Assembly: GCF_029945705.1 (NCBI RefSeq)
Contig: NZ_JAQSDC010000053.1
Coordinates: 1-64,000, forward strand
DNA: 64,000 nt
From: Methylotenera sp.
GTDB taxonomy: Bacteria > Pseudomonadota > Gammaproteobacteria > Burkholderiales > Methylophilaceae
Direction: 5' to 3'
Shown here: piece by piece, positions 11,585-19,644 of the stretch
How positions within the stretch are numbered: the stretch's first letter is position 1
Layout: every line of letters starts with the position of its first letter
The notes under the pieces: model-generated
What the model was told of the DNA's origin: nothing
Seen by the model: only the letters and a program-made list of their open reading frames with translations
Database searches by the model: none
Made by a program: the position numbers and the translations under genes

Positions 11585-14539
11585 ATGAAAAAATTTCTTA
11601 AATATAGTTTGTATGGTGTTGGCGGCTTAATCGGTCTGGTTTTAATTGCCGTAGGCATTATTGCCGCAACATTCAATCCAAATGATTACAAGCAAAAAGT
11701 GATTGATTTGGTGCAAGAGAAAAAAGAGCGTACGCTCAAGCTAGACGGTGACATTAAGTTGGCTTTTTGGCCTAAGATTGGCGCAGATTTAGGCAAAGTT
11801 TCAATTTCCGAACATAAAAATAGCAAAGAGTTTGCCTCAGTCAATGGCGTTAAAGTTTCACTCGCTTTGTTGCCTCTACTTAAAAAAGAGTTAGTGGTCG
11901 ATACCGTTTACATCGATGGCGCGCAAGCCAATATCGTTAAATATAAAGATGGCACCACTAACTTTGACGATTTAATCAGTAAGGATGACGAAGAGTCAAA
12001 AGATATTAAGTTTGATATTGATGGCGTTAATGTGACTAACTCAGCCGTGAGTTATAGCGATGAAGGCACTGGTGCAAAATACAATATTTCTAAGTTCAAT
12101 CTAAAATCTGGCCACATTGCGCTAGCTGAGCCTGTAGATATTGCAACCGACTTTACAATCAACTCAAACCAACCTGAAATTGCAGCCAATGCGAATCTAA
12201 AGGGTAATTTTTTAGTAGACCCTGAAACAAAACACTTTGTTGCCAAAGGCTTGGATGCTGCAATAAAAGGTGATTTGCTTGGTGGCAAAAATGTGGATGT
12301 AACACTTAGCGGTGATGTAGATGCCAAACCTGAGTCGCGTGAATTTTTAGTGGGTAGCTTGAAACTGGTCGGTTCAGGTCAGTTTAATGATGCAAAACTG
12401 AGCATTGAGCTTAACGCACCAAAATTAAACGCTCAAAAAGATGAAGTCACTAGCAAAAAAACTACCGTGACTCTAATACAAGAAAAAGCAGGCGATACCT
12501 TTAAAGCTAATCTAGAATTAGCTGACATTAAAGGCTCGCCAAAAGCGCTAGAAAGCAGCGGCATTACTGGCGACATCTTAGCCCTACAAGGAAAACGCAC
12601 AGTAACTGGTAAGTTCTCTTCACCGTTTAGTGGCAACCTTGAAAATCTGATTTTCGATTTACCAAAATTGGCTGGCAACCTAGATATTAAAGACCCTAGC
12701 TTACCGAATGGTGGAATGAAGGGCCTGTTCAACCTTTCTGCGCACACCGATATTAAAAATGAATTAGCAAATAGCAAGTTTAGTTTAAATATTGATGACA
12801 CCAAGCTCAATGGTGATGTGGCAGTCACTAGCTTTAAAAAACCAAACATTAAATTTAACTTAAATGCAGACAAGCTAAATCTAAATAAACTATTAGCTAA
12901 ATCTAGCGAAATAAAAACACCCAGTAGCGGAAAACCAGCAGATTTAAGTGCCATGAAAAACTTGCTATTAGATGGCAAGCTGAACGTGGGTAGTATTCAA
13001 TATGAAAAATTCCAAATCTCAGGTCTTAACGTCGCCATTAAAGCCGATGGTGAGAAGCTCACATTGAGCGGCTTGAACGTTAAAGTGGATGACAGCCAAA
13101 TTAAAGGTAATTTTGGTATTAGTCAGTTTGCAAAACCACTGTATACCTTTGATTTAGCTATTGATCAGCTAGATGTTGATAAATACGCATCAACAAGCAA
13201 AACAGAGTCTAAGACTAGCAGCGATAGCAAACCTCTTGATTTAAGCGCACTTAAAGCCTTGAATGCTGATGGCAACTTGCGAATTGGCAGCCTTAAATAC
13301 GGCAAAACCAAAGCGTCAAATATACGTATCGACTTAAAGGCTGATGGTCAAAAACTAAATTTGAATCCAGTCGCAGCAAAGATTGATGATAGTCAGGTGA
13401 ATGCAAACGTTGGCATTTCAAGGTTTAGCGACCCGATTTTCAGCTTTAACGTGAACATCGATAAATTAGATGCAGATAGATACCTCACAAAAAGTGACTC
13501 AACAACTAAAAGTGATGGCGATGCACCTATCGACTTATCCGCACTAAAAAAGTTTAACGCTTCAGGCGAGGCGAAAATCGGCTGGCTTAAATTGGCGAAT
13601 GTTAAAACCGAGAATGTGAACCTTGGTTTAAAAGCGGAAGGTGGCGTGGCGACACTTTCACCATTCTCAGCCAACTTGTATCAAGGTAGTATGAGCGGCT
13701 TGCTAAAAGTGGATGCACGTTCCACACCTAGTATCGCGTTCAAACAAAGTATGAAAAATGTTTCGATTGGCCCTTTGTTAGTAGACTCTATCAATAATGA
13801 TATGTTATCTGGCAAAGGAACTGTTAATGTTGACGTAACAACATCAGGTAACACGGTAGGCGCGCTCAAGAAAGCATTATCCGGTAGCTCATCCCTGAGT
13901 CTGACCGATGGCGCGTTAAAAGGCGTGGATATTGCGGGCAGCATCCGTGAGCTTAAAAACAAGGTTAACATCCTTAAAACCAAAGATGCTAGCGCAGATA
14001 AATCTAAGAAAACTGACTTCAGTGAGCTCACCGCTTCATTCACCATTAAGAATGGCGTAGCGCATAACGAAGATTTAGCCATGAAAGCACCTATTCTGAG
14101 ATTAGCTAAAGGCGATAGCCGTGGGGACATCGATATTGGTAATGAATCAATCAACTATTTAGCTAAACCAACGATTGTTAAATCGCTCAAAGGCCAAGAG
14201 GGCGCAGACTTAGACGCTTTAGCTGGCTTCGCAATTCCGCTGAAAATTACAGGCACATTTTCCAGCCCGAAATACGCCATGGACTTTGCCGCCATTGGTA
14301 CAGCACTGGCAAAATCGAATTTACTAGATAAAGTAGGTGGCGACAAAGGGGCTGCCGTGAAAGATTTACTTAATGGTGACAATAAAGTGGATGCGTTAAG
14401 TGGATTGCTCGGCAAGAAAAAAGCTGCTGAGACCACAACCGCCCCATCAACAAGCGATACCACCGCAAAACCTGCTGAAGCCCCTAAATCTGCAGAAGAT
14501 CAAGCCAAAGACAAGCTTAAAAAACTGCTTAAATTTTAG
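11585..14539 (+). CDS. AsmA-family protein with internal repeats
   Basis: Large AsmA-like protein of 984 residues, a family thought to bridge or serve the inner and outer membranes and affect lipid homeostasis. One N-terminal helix (about 8-30) anchors a long periplasmic region. The N-terminal AsmA domain is recognisable (FNPNDYK, GDIKLAFWP, NFDDLI). Residues 453-535, 552-634 and 650-715 are diverged copies of one unit built around LSALK, DGKLNVGS, KADG, DDSQ, GIS and IDKLD, consistent with a beta-strand ladder. An AsmA_2-like part follows from about 700. The tail is rich in T, A, P and K. It stands alone, 67 bases after exoD. Confidence 0.9.
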   Translation: MKKFLKYSLYGVGGLIGLVLIAVGIIAATFNPNDYKQKVIDLVQEKKERTLKLDGDIKLAFWPKIGADLGKVSISEHKNSKEFASVNGVKVSLALLPLLKKELVVDTVYIDGAQANIVKYKDGTTNFDDLISKDDEESKDIKFDIDGVNVTNSAVSYSDEGTGAKYNISKFNLKSGHIALAEPVDIATDFTINSNQPEIAANANLKGNFLVDPETKHFVAKGLDAAIKGDLLGGKNVDVTLSGDVDAKPESREFLVGSLKLVGSGQFNDAKLSIELNAPKLNAQKDEVTSKKTTVTLIQEKAGDTFKANLELADIKGSPKALESSGITGDILALQGKRTVTGKFSSPFSGNLENLIFDLPKLAGNLDIKDPSLPNGGMKGLFNLSAHTDIKNELANSKFSLNIDDTKLNGDVAVTSFKKPNIKFNLNADKLNLNKLLAKSSEIKTPSSGKPADLSAMKNLLLDGKLNVGSIQYEKFQISGLNVAIKADGEKLTLSGLNVKVDDSQIKGNFGISQFAKPLYTFDLAIDQLDVDKYASTSKTESKTSSDSKPLDLSALKALNADGNLRIGSLKYGKTKASNIRIDLKADGQKLNLNPVAAKIDDSQVNANVGISRFSDPIFSFNVNIDKLDADRYLTKSDSTTKSDGDAPIDLSALKKFNASGEAKIGWLKLANVKTENVNLGLKAEGGVATLSPFSANLYQGSMSGLLKVDARSTPSIAFKQSMKNVSIGPLLVDSINNDMLSGKGTVNVDVTTSGNTVGALKKALSGSSSLSLTDGALKGVDIAGSIRELKNKVNILKTKDASADKSKKTDFSELTASFTIKNGVAHNEDLAMKAPILRLAKGDSRGDIDIGNESINYLAKPTIVKSLKGQEGADLDALAGFAIPLKITGTFSSPKYAMDFAAIGTALAKSNLLDKVGGDKGAAVKDLLNGDNKVDALSGLLGKKKAAETTTAPSTSDTTAKPAEAPKSAEDQAKDKLKKLLKF

Positions 14540-14597
14540 CATTTTGAATTAAAGCTCAAAGCCAAGCTCTTAAGTGTTAAGTCAATTTAAATCCATC

Positions 14598-14632
14598 ATG
14601 CAGGTTATACGAATTAATCGTATAACCTGCAT
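14598..14632. repeat. 15-bp perfect inverted repeat between asmA and mutY
   Basis: Arms ATGCAGGTTATACGA (14598-14612) and its exact complement (14618-14632) surround a five-base loop. No T run follows, so it does not look like an ordinary terminator. It may be an operator for mutY or a factor-assisted transcript end for asmA. Confidence 0.7.
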
Positions 14633-14665
14633 CAATATGCTAGCTTCATTTTAAGGTTTCACTTA

Positions 14666-15703
14666 ATGTCTGATTTCGCAAACCGCCTCATTGCATGGCA
14701 AAAAAACCATGGGCGGCACGATTTACCCTGGCAGAACACTACCGACCCATATGCAATTTGGGTATCTGAAATCATGTTGCAACAGACACAAGTTACAGCA
14801 GTGATTGGTTATTACAGTAAGTTCATGCAGCGCTTCCCAAATATCGCCAGCCTGGCAAATGCAACACAAGATGAAGTGTTACAGCATTGGAGTGGCTTAG
14901 GTTATTACTCAAGAGCGCGAAACTTGCATAACGCCGCCGTGACAATAATGGATGAGCATAAGGGACAATTTCCGCAAGACTTTGAAACGATTCAAACGCT
15001 GTCTGGCATAGGTCGCTCCACTGCAGCAGCCATCGCATCGTTCGCCTTTAATCAGGTACAAACCATTTTAGATGGCAACGTAAAGCGCGTACTAGCTAGG
15101 CATTTTTTAGTTGAAGGCTGGCCAAGCTCACCTAAAGTTGAAAAAAAATTATGGCTGCTCGCTGAAAAGCTACTGCCAGAACAAGGCATGGTAGCGTACA
15201 CCCAAGGCCTAATGGACTTAGGCGCGACACTTTGTACCAGAAACAAACCAAAATGCGGCCATTGCCCGTTGAATGCCAGCTGCAAAGCTCTTCAAGCACA
15301 ACGTGTACATGAACTACCGACGCCTAAGCCACGAAAAGCTATCCCTGAAAAACATACCACCATGCTGATATTGCGTCGTGGTAATGAAGTATTGCTCGAA
15401 AAACGCCCTTCCACTGGCATTTGGGGTGGCTTATGGAGTTTCCCAGAAGTTGAAAATAGCCAAGATATAGAAGCCATAATTCTGAATAAATTTGGAATAA
15501 CCGCCGAAAACGATATTACCTTACCCAACTTAACGCACGTTTTTACACACTTTAAGCTGCATATTTGCCCACAAATGTTGCAAGTGGTAAAACAACAACC
15601 GCAAGTAAACCAAGCTGCGCATATGTGGTTAAGTATTGAAGATGCGATTGGCGCTGCTATTCCAACGCCCATACGTAAAATTCTACTGAGCATGCAAAAG
15701 TAG
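14666..15703 (+). CDS. mutY: A/G-specific adenine glycosylase MutY
   Basis: DNA glycosylase that removes adenine paired with 8-oxoguanine. The helix-hairpin-helix segment LSGIGRSTAAAI (112-123) is followed by the catalytic D136 in LDGNVKR, and E35 lies in WVSEIMLQQT. The 4Fe-4S site is C190-x6-C197-x2-C200-x5-C206, exactly the MutY spacing. The C-terminal half from about 220 is the NUDIX-like domain that recognises 8-oxoG. The 345-residue length is normal. ATG at 14666 is the start, and the 15-bp hairpin lies just upstream. Confidence 0.97.
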   Translation: MSDFANRLIAWQKNHGRHDLPWQNTTDPYAIWVSEIMLQQTQVTAVIGYYSKFMQRFPNIASLANATQDEVLQHWSGLGYYSRARNLHNAAVTIMDEHKGQFPQDFETIQTLSGIGRSTAAAIASFAFNQVQTILDGNVKRVLARHFLVEGWPSSPKVEKKLWLLAEKLLPEQGMVAYTQGLMDLGATLCTRNKPKCGHCPLNASCKALQAQRVHELPTPKPRKAIPEKHTTMLILRRGNEVLLEKRPSTGIWGGLWSFPEVENSQDIEAIILNKFGITAENDITLPNLTHVFTHFKLHICPQMLQVVKQQPQVNQAAHMWLSIEDAIGAAIPTPIRKILLSMQK

Positions 15704-15847
15704 CAAAGTCACTTTTTATAAACCTGACTGTTTTAAATTAAGCCGTTTTAAATCAAGGTTAAGTAATTATTGTCAGACTAAGATAAACTAAACCTATTGA
15801 ATACTTAAACAGCTTATTTGAATTGTATTTTCAAACGAGTGCTCTAA

Positions 15848-16246
15848 ATGACTGAAGAAACCAAAACTGATGATGAAGGCTTAATTGCCTCAGTAAAAAA
15901 TATCGCCACAACCTTGGTGGCGCTGACACGTACGCGTCTAGAGCTACTCTCTACCGATCTAGAAGAAGGTTGGATTCGGCTAGTTTCATTATTAATCACA
16001 GCCTTTGTCGCACTGTTCTGCCTTTGCTTTGGTATGGTGTTATTGGCCATTTTTATCATCGTGTTGCTTTGGGATACGCACAGATTATTGATACTAGGCT
16101 CATTAACGGCAATTTTTATTACGGTTGGCATCGTGTTATGTATTCTCGCAGTACGCGCACTCAAAGCCATGCCGCGCTTATTTGAAACAAGTATTATTGA
16201 GCTGGCAAAAGACCAAAAACAGCTCGATGCTGACCATTCAGTTTAG
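15848..16246 (+). CDS. yqjE: YqjE-family inner membrane protein
   Basis: Membrane protein of 132 residues with the YqjE/phage-holin-like pattern: an acidic N-terminus, an amphipathic segment TTLVALTRTRLELLSTDLEEG (about 20-40), two strong helices (about 43-70 and 76-100), then a charged tail. The role is unknown; in enterobacteria it is coded with YqjD and YqjK, membrane proteins that may affect ribosomes at the envelope. The next gene starts three bases after its stop. The YqjD/ElaB partner is not present here. The databases' 'holin' label does not imply a prophage. Confidence 0.8.
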   Translation: MTEETKTDDEGLIASVKNIATTLVALTRTRLELLSTDLEEGWIRLVSLLITAFVALFCLCFGMVLLAIFIIVLLWDTHRLLILGSLTAIFITVGIVLCILAVRALKAMPRLFETSIIELAKDQKQLDADHSV

Positions 16247-16249
16247 AAG

Positions 16250-16555
16250 ATGAAGCGGAAACTAGCCTCAATTACTGAACGTCGCCAACGGCTGGTAGCG
16301 CAAGCTGAGCAGCAACGTGTCGCGTTAGCAAAAAACATACAACCACTGCAAAGTAGTTTGGCGCTTGCTGATAAAGGCTTAACCATCGTACGCTATGTTA
16401 AAAAGCATCCAATGCTCGTCATGGGGCTTGTTAGTTTAGTCGGCTTGCTTAGGCCAATGCGGGCAGTTACATGGTTGCGCCGCAGCTGGATTGCGGGTTT
16501 GGCAATACGTGGCTTGCGTGCGTGGTTAACAAAAACACAGACAACAAAAACTTAA
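16250..16555 (+). CDS. yqjK: YqjK-like protein
   Basis: Basic protein of 101 residues resembling YqjK: a coiled N-terminal helix (ITERRQRLVAQAEQQR, about 8-23) followed by one hydrophobic segment around 54-66 and a basic C-terminal half. It is coupled to yqjE with three bases between stop and ATG. Function unknown. It ends about 45 bases before a shared bidirectional terminator. Confidence 0.7.
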   Translation: MKRKLASITERRQRLVAQAEQQRVALAKNIQPLQSSLALADKGLTIVRYVKKHPMLVMGLVSLVGLLRPMRAVTWLRRSWIAGLAIRGLRAWLTKTQTTKT

Positions 16556-16601
16556 GGTACTTTTCATAAGGTGCTTTTCAAAAATAACATTTAAAAAGCA
16601 T

Positions 16602-16633
16602 AATAAAAAAGCGGCCTAGGCCGCTTTTTTATT
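16602..16633. terminator. Bidirectional terminator between yqjK and an orphan gene
   Basis: Perfect 32-bp palindrome with GCGGCCT/AGGCCGC at the centre, flanked by A and T runs. It serves the convergent yqjK (+) and the small gene that ends at 16633 (-). Confidence 0.9.
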
Positions 16634-16863
16634 TAGTGATACCTTGCTTGCAGTATTTTATCTGCCAACATTTGAAAACGTGGTGAAACGAATTCTTTAG
16701 TCTGTGTACCTGCATCTGCAATATTCAACAACTCTTCAATTGCAGATCTAAATCCCAATTCAAATAACCAGTAATCTGATTGATCAATCGCAGATTTTTT
16801 ATCTGCGTTCACATCCTCACAAAGTCGCTCAAATGCTTCCATACATGCGTTATATTCAGCCAT
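16633..16863 (-). CDS. Small hypothetical protein
   Basis: I do not recognise this 76-residue protein. ATG at 16863 has GGGAG about seven bases upstream; GTG at 16869 is in frame but lies inside that ribosome site. The sequence is mainly helical and acidic (EAFERLCEDVNADKKSAID), with SDYWLFELGFRSAIEELLNI in the middle, so it is probably soluble. It is convergent with yqjK across a shared terminator and lies downstream of the Fae homologue on the same strand. Confidence 0.6.
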   Translation of the reverse strand: MAEYNACMEAFERLCEDVNADKKSAIDQSDYWLFELGFRSAIEELLNIADAGTQTKEFVSPRFQMLADKILQARYH

Positions 16864-16991
16864 ACTCACTCCCGATTTATGACACTTATATTTTAATCAT
16901 AGCAAATTTTAATTAGAATTTGCTAATCTTTACAACACCTTGTTTGTTGCTATTGAATCAAAAACTGGCTATTTAAAGCTACATTCAGAAA

Positions 16992-17543
16992 TTAAATCTC
17001 GCCCCAGCTTTCTTCCCACATGCAATGTTTGATTTTTTTACGGTTTGCAATCAACTCATCAATCGTTGGTTCATCGTTCAATGCGCGTTTAAGCGCTAAT
17101 TTAATCGCTTCGTAGTTGTTTTTGTACATATCAGCTTTATCTAAAGTACCCGCTTTTTCTAATTCAATACAACCTGGATCAATCCATAACAAAGCAACGA
17201 TGCATAAATCATTCACTTGGTCTTTAGGGATAATGCCTTCAATCACTGCATCCAAAATACCATCAGCAACACCTGCTTGTACTACACCGCCAAATAAACC
17301 TACATCTGTACTACCTTTAAGCGTAACTTTTGGCACCATCATACAAGCTGGACGCACTAATTGGTTAATGTCACGCACGGCAAACATTGCAGTATGACCT
17401 TTACTTTGCGCCATCATGTTTGCAAATGCTTGCCCAACAGGACCATCTACACTGCCGATTAAGATTTCTGGCATAGCCGCAGTCACGTCCTTGCCTTCAG
17501 AATAAACAGTTGCTTCACCAGCTTTAAATACAATTTTTGACAT
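16992..17543 (-). CDS. Formaldehyde-activating enzyme homologue lacking the catalytic histidine
   Basis: Member of the Fae family; genuine Fae joins formaldehyde to tetrahydromethanopterin in methylotrophs. The fold markers ILIGSVDGPVGQAFA (27-41), PKVTLKGS, FGGVVQAGVADGILDAV, EGIIPKD and NNYEA.KLA are present. At the position of the catalytic histidine (AHIDLIIG in Methylobacterium Fae, from memory) this protein has M24 in AAMPEILIG, so it resembles the Fae2-type paralogues rather than the classical enzyme. It has 183 residues. ATG at 17543 is preceded by its own sigma70-like promoter. The true role is unknown; sensing or a related condensation are both possible. Confidence 0.88.
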   Translation of the reverse strand: MSKIVFKAGEATVYSEGKDVTAAMPEILIGSVDGPVGQAFANMMAQSKGHTAMFAVRDINQLVRPACMMVPKVTLKGSTDVGLFGGVVQAGVADGILDAVIEGIIPKDQVNDLCIVALLWIDPGCIELEKAGTLDKADMYKNNYEAIKLALKRALNDEPTIDELIANRKKIKHCMWEESWGEI

Positions 17544-17577
17544 AATTTTCTCTTAGGTAATGTTAAATAAAAACGTT

Positions 17578-17607
17578 ATTTTACCAAAGGCTTAGCTTTA
17601 GTTTCAA
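17578..17607 (-). promoter_or_regulatory. Sigma70-like promoter for the Fae homologue
   Basis: On the minus strand TTGAAA (17602-17607) and TAAAAT (17578-17583) are separated by 18 bases. The predicted start lies about 25 bases upstream of the ATG at 17543, leaving room for the ribosome site AAGAGA. Confidence 0.45.
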
Positions 17608-17625
17608 TTTAATTAATAAAGTTAA

Positions 17626-18090
17626 CTATAAATCTAATCGCATATCCACGTGCGGAATATCCACGTCACAGTATTCATCACTTATTTGTTTAAAACCGGC
17701 TTTTTGATAAAAATTGATAGCATGCGTTTGTGCTGACAAATAAATACTTTGGCTGCCATGTTTTTTGCAAATACCAATGGCTTCTAATAGCAAAGCCGCA
17801 CCAACCCCAATGCCACGCCAATGTTTCATTACCGCCATACGGCCAATTTTTTCATAATGAATTATTCGTAAACATGCGATAGGCTGACTTTCGTACATAG
17901 CAAGCAAATGTACAGCGCTGGCATCAATTTCATCCCACTCAAACTCGGGCGTAACAAATTGCTCTTCAATAAAAACAGGTGTACGCACAGCGCGCAGTTG
18001 ATACTCTGCCGCCTGCCAAGTCACTTGTTGAATAATGACTTTTGAGCGCATCTCAGATGAAATATTTGTATGACTAGACTTTGGCTGCAT
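17626..18090 (-). CDS. GNAT-family N-acetyltransferase
   Basis: GCN5-related acetyltransferase of 154 residues. The acetyl-CoA loop motif is RGIGVGAALL (92-101), preceded by the strand IGRMAVMKHW. IYLSAQTHAINFYQKAGF (about 123-140) is the typical C-terminal motif. The PVFIEEQFVTPEFEWDEIDA region near residue 38-57 is like that of YjcF/ElaA relatives. ATG at 18090 is the longest start; M14 at 18051 is an alternative, and neither has a clear ribosome site. Substrate unknown. It lies upstream of the Fae homologue on the same strand, but that gene appears to have its own promoter. Confidence 0.85.
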   Translation of the reverse strand: MQPKSSHTNISSEMRSKVIIQQVTWQAAEYQLRAVRTPVFIEEQFVTPEFEWDEIDASAVHLLAMYESQPIACLRIIHYEKIGRMAVMKHWRGIGVGAALLLEAIGICKKHGSQSIYLSAQTHAINFYQKAGFKQISDEYCDVDIPHVDMRLDL

Positions 18091-18165
18091 TTAGATAAGC
18101 TTGCGAAATTAGAATGTTAAGTGCATTATTCAGGCTAACAATTTTTGACTCATCGGAAGTGACTT

Positions 18166-18534
18166 ATGCAACGTTATTTATCAGCCCTTGCCCGCATTTT
18201 ACTCGCACAAGTTTTTTTATTGCAAGTGACCATGCTCATGGTTGGATTTTTTAGCACCCCTGATGGTTATGCTCAATATCAAGCTGGATTAGGCAGCTTA
18301 GGTTTACCAGGTATTTTTGCACCTTTAATTATTTTGATTCAACTAGTTGGCGGTTTAGCATTATTTTTTGGTTACAAAACTAAGTTTTTTGCATTATTTA
18401 TGGCGATTTATGCCGTGATTATTTCTGTTTTACTGCATTTACCAGTGCTTCAATACTTAGCGATTGCAGGCGGTTTATTGATGCTTTATTTAAATCCAAT
18501 CACTGCTTGCAGTTTAGATAGCATGAAAAAATAA
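18166..18534 (+). CDS. DoxX-family membrane protein
   Basis: Four-helix membrane protein of 122 residues of the DoxX/DoxD type, a family of uncertain function often linked to thiosulfate or redox metabolism. Helices lie at about 5-27, 48-68, 71-91 and 93-112. The glycine-rich segment LVGGLALFFGYKTKF (about 60-74) is typical. ATG at 18166 follows GGAAGTGACTT. It is followed by a bidirectional terminator. Confidence 0.8.
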   Translation: MQRYLSALARILLAQVFLLQVTMLMVGFFSTPDGYAQYQAGLGSLGLPGIFAPLIILIQLVGGLALFFGYKTKFFALFMAIYAVIISVLLHLPVLQYLAIAGGLLMLYLNPITACSLDSMKK

Positions 18535-18548
18535 TCGGTATCTCACTC

Positions 18549-18575
18549 AAAAAAGCGGCTTGTAGCCGCTTTTTT
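18549..18575. terminator. Bidirectional terminator between doxX and the zinc hydrolase
   Basis: Stem AAAAAAGCGGCT/AGCCGCTTTTTT with a three-base loop TGT. It can end both the doxX-like gene (+) and the convergent hydrolase gene (-). Confidence 0.9.
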
Positions 18576-18608
18576 GTTATCTACACTTCGACCGCTACCT
18601 AGTTAGAA

Positions 18609-19535
18609 TTACTCCCACTCCAACGCAGGGTAAATTATATTAACGTTGCGTCTATTGGCGACATCAAACAATATCCATTTGCCTTTTTCAGACGCCGCCG
18701 CTGTGTTCATGGTCGACTCCATACTCTCACCTTTTTTAATGCTGGTGCGTATATCAGTTAGCAGTACTGTTAAATAATGTTCCTCATTATTCAGCGCTTC
18801 AATCCAGTTTTTAGTCACCGGCCCATGCCCAGGAACAACTTGTTTGGCTGGGCTATTTTTAAGCTTCTGGACTTCTGTAATTAAACCTTTTATGTCACCT
18901 TCTAGCACTGGCGTACGCTCTATAAACAGCAAATCACCTGTAAATAATGTACCTGACTTGCTTTCAATCACTGAAACATCCGTATTGGTATGCGCTACAG
19001 GGTGCGCTGTAAGCGTTAGCTTTCTATCACCTAAATCAAGTTCTAGTGTCGTTTTAACAGTTAATGTCGGCTTAACAAGTTCACTGGCTTGTGCATCCGC
19101 ACCCAACAATCTGGCGTTTAATTTGGCATAGGCTTCATGACGCAATTCCATAGCGTTTGCCAGTTTATCGTGCCCTATAAACTGCGGTTTATCATTAAGA
19201 AAGGCCGCATTGCCATAGATATGGTCAGGGTGTACGTGGGTATTAATGACATATATCACTGGCAAAGGCGTGACTTTTCTTATTGCATCTCGTAATTGCT
19301 TACCGATTTTAAAACTGCCTCCAGTATCAATCACCGCAACGCCTTTGCTGCCAACAATAAAGCTCGCATTGCAAATATCACCCTGATAACCATCATCAAT
19401 ATCTAAATGCACCCCATGGTGCACGTAAATACCATCACCCAAACTTTCTATTGCAAAGTTGTCATCATGCGCAGCTTTTACCTGCGCACAACCCACCAAC
19501 GCCAGTAGACTAAGGGTTATCATTAAAATTCGCAT
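18609..19535 (-). CDS. Metallo-beta-lactamase-fold lipoprotein, quinoprotein relay hydrolase type
   Basis: Periplasmic MBL-fold hydrolase of 308 residues. The N-terminal signal ends in the lipobox LVGC with C16, so it is probably an anchored lipoprotein. The zinc motif is H100-x-H102-x-D104-H105 (NTHVHPDH), with further ligands in HPVAHTNTD, GDLL and PGHGP. The block GVAVIDTGGSFKIGKQL (about 65-80) and the HVHPDHIYGNAAF block resemble the zinc metallohydrolases annotated with quinoprotein relay systems in methylotrophs and other Proteobacteria (family known to me from memory). No PQQ enzyme or partner cytochrome is adjacent, so the substrate is unknown. It is divergent from cytochrome b561 across a CRP-like palindrome. 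Confidence 0.82.
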   Translation of the reverse strand: MRILMITLSLLALVGCAQVKAAHDDNFAIESLGDGIYVHHGVHLDIDDGYQGDICNASFIVGSKGVAVIDTGGSFKIGKQLRDAIRKVTPLPVIYVINTHVHPDHIYGNAAFLNDKPQFIGHDKLANAMELRHEAYAKLNARLLGADAQASELVKPTLTVKTTLELDLGDRKLTLTAHPVAHTNTDVSVIESKSGTLFTGDLLFIERTPVLEGDIKGLITEVQKLKNSPAKQVVPGHGPVTKNWIEALNNEEHYLTVLLTDIRTSIKKGESMESTMNTAAASEKGKWILFDVANRRNVNIIYPALEWE

Positions 19536-19595
19536 GACTCATTCCTGTTGTTTAAATAATTGGTTAGAATGATGTGCTATTGTGGAATCTATTGC

Positions 19596-19611
19596 TGTGA
19601 CACGTGTCACA
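19596..19611. promoter_or_regulatory. Perfect CRP/FNR-type palindrome
   Basis: TGTGACACGTGTCACA is a perfect 16-bp palindrome and matches the CRP half-site pattern TGTGA-N6-TCACA exactly. It sits between the divergent hydrolase (ATG at 19535) and cytochrome b561 (ATG at 19645), so it could control either or both. The regulator cannot be told from sequence; a CRP/FNR-family protein is the natural candidate, but other dimeric repressors also bind such sites. Confidence 0.65.
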
Positions 19612-19644
19612 CAGGCACAAAAATTAATATACAGGAATATCACG

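Noticed and set aside
15848-16246. YqjE as evidence for a prophage (holin label)
   Set aside because: No lysin, capsid or integrase gene lies nearby, and yqjE-yqjK are ordinary chromosomal genes.
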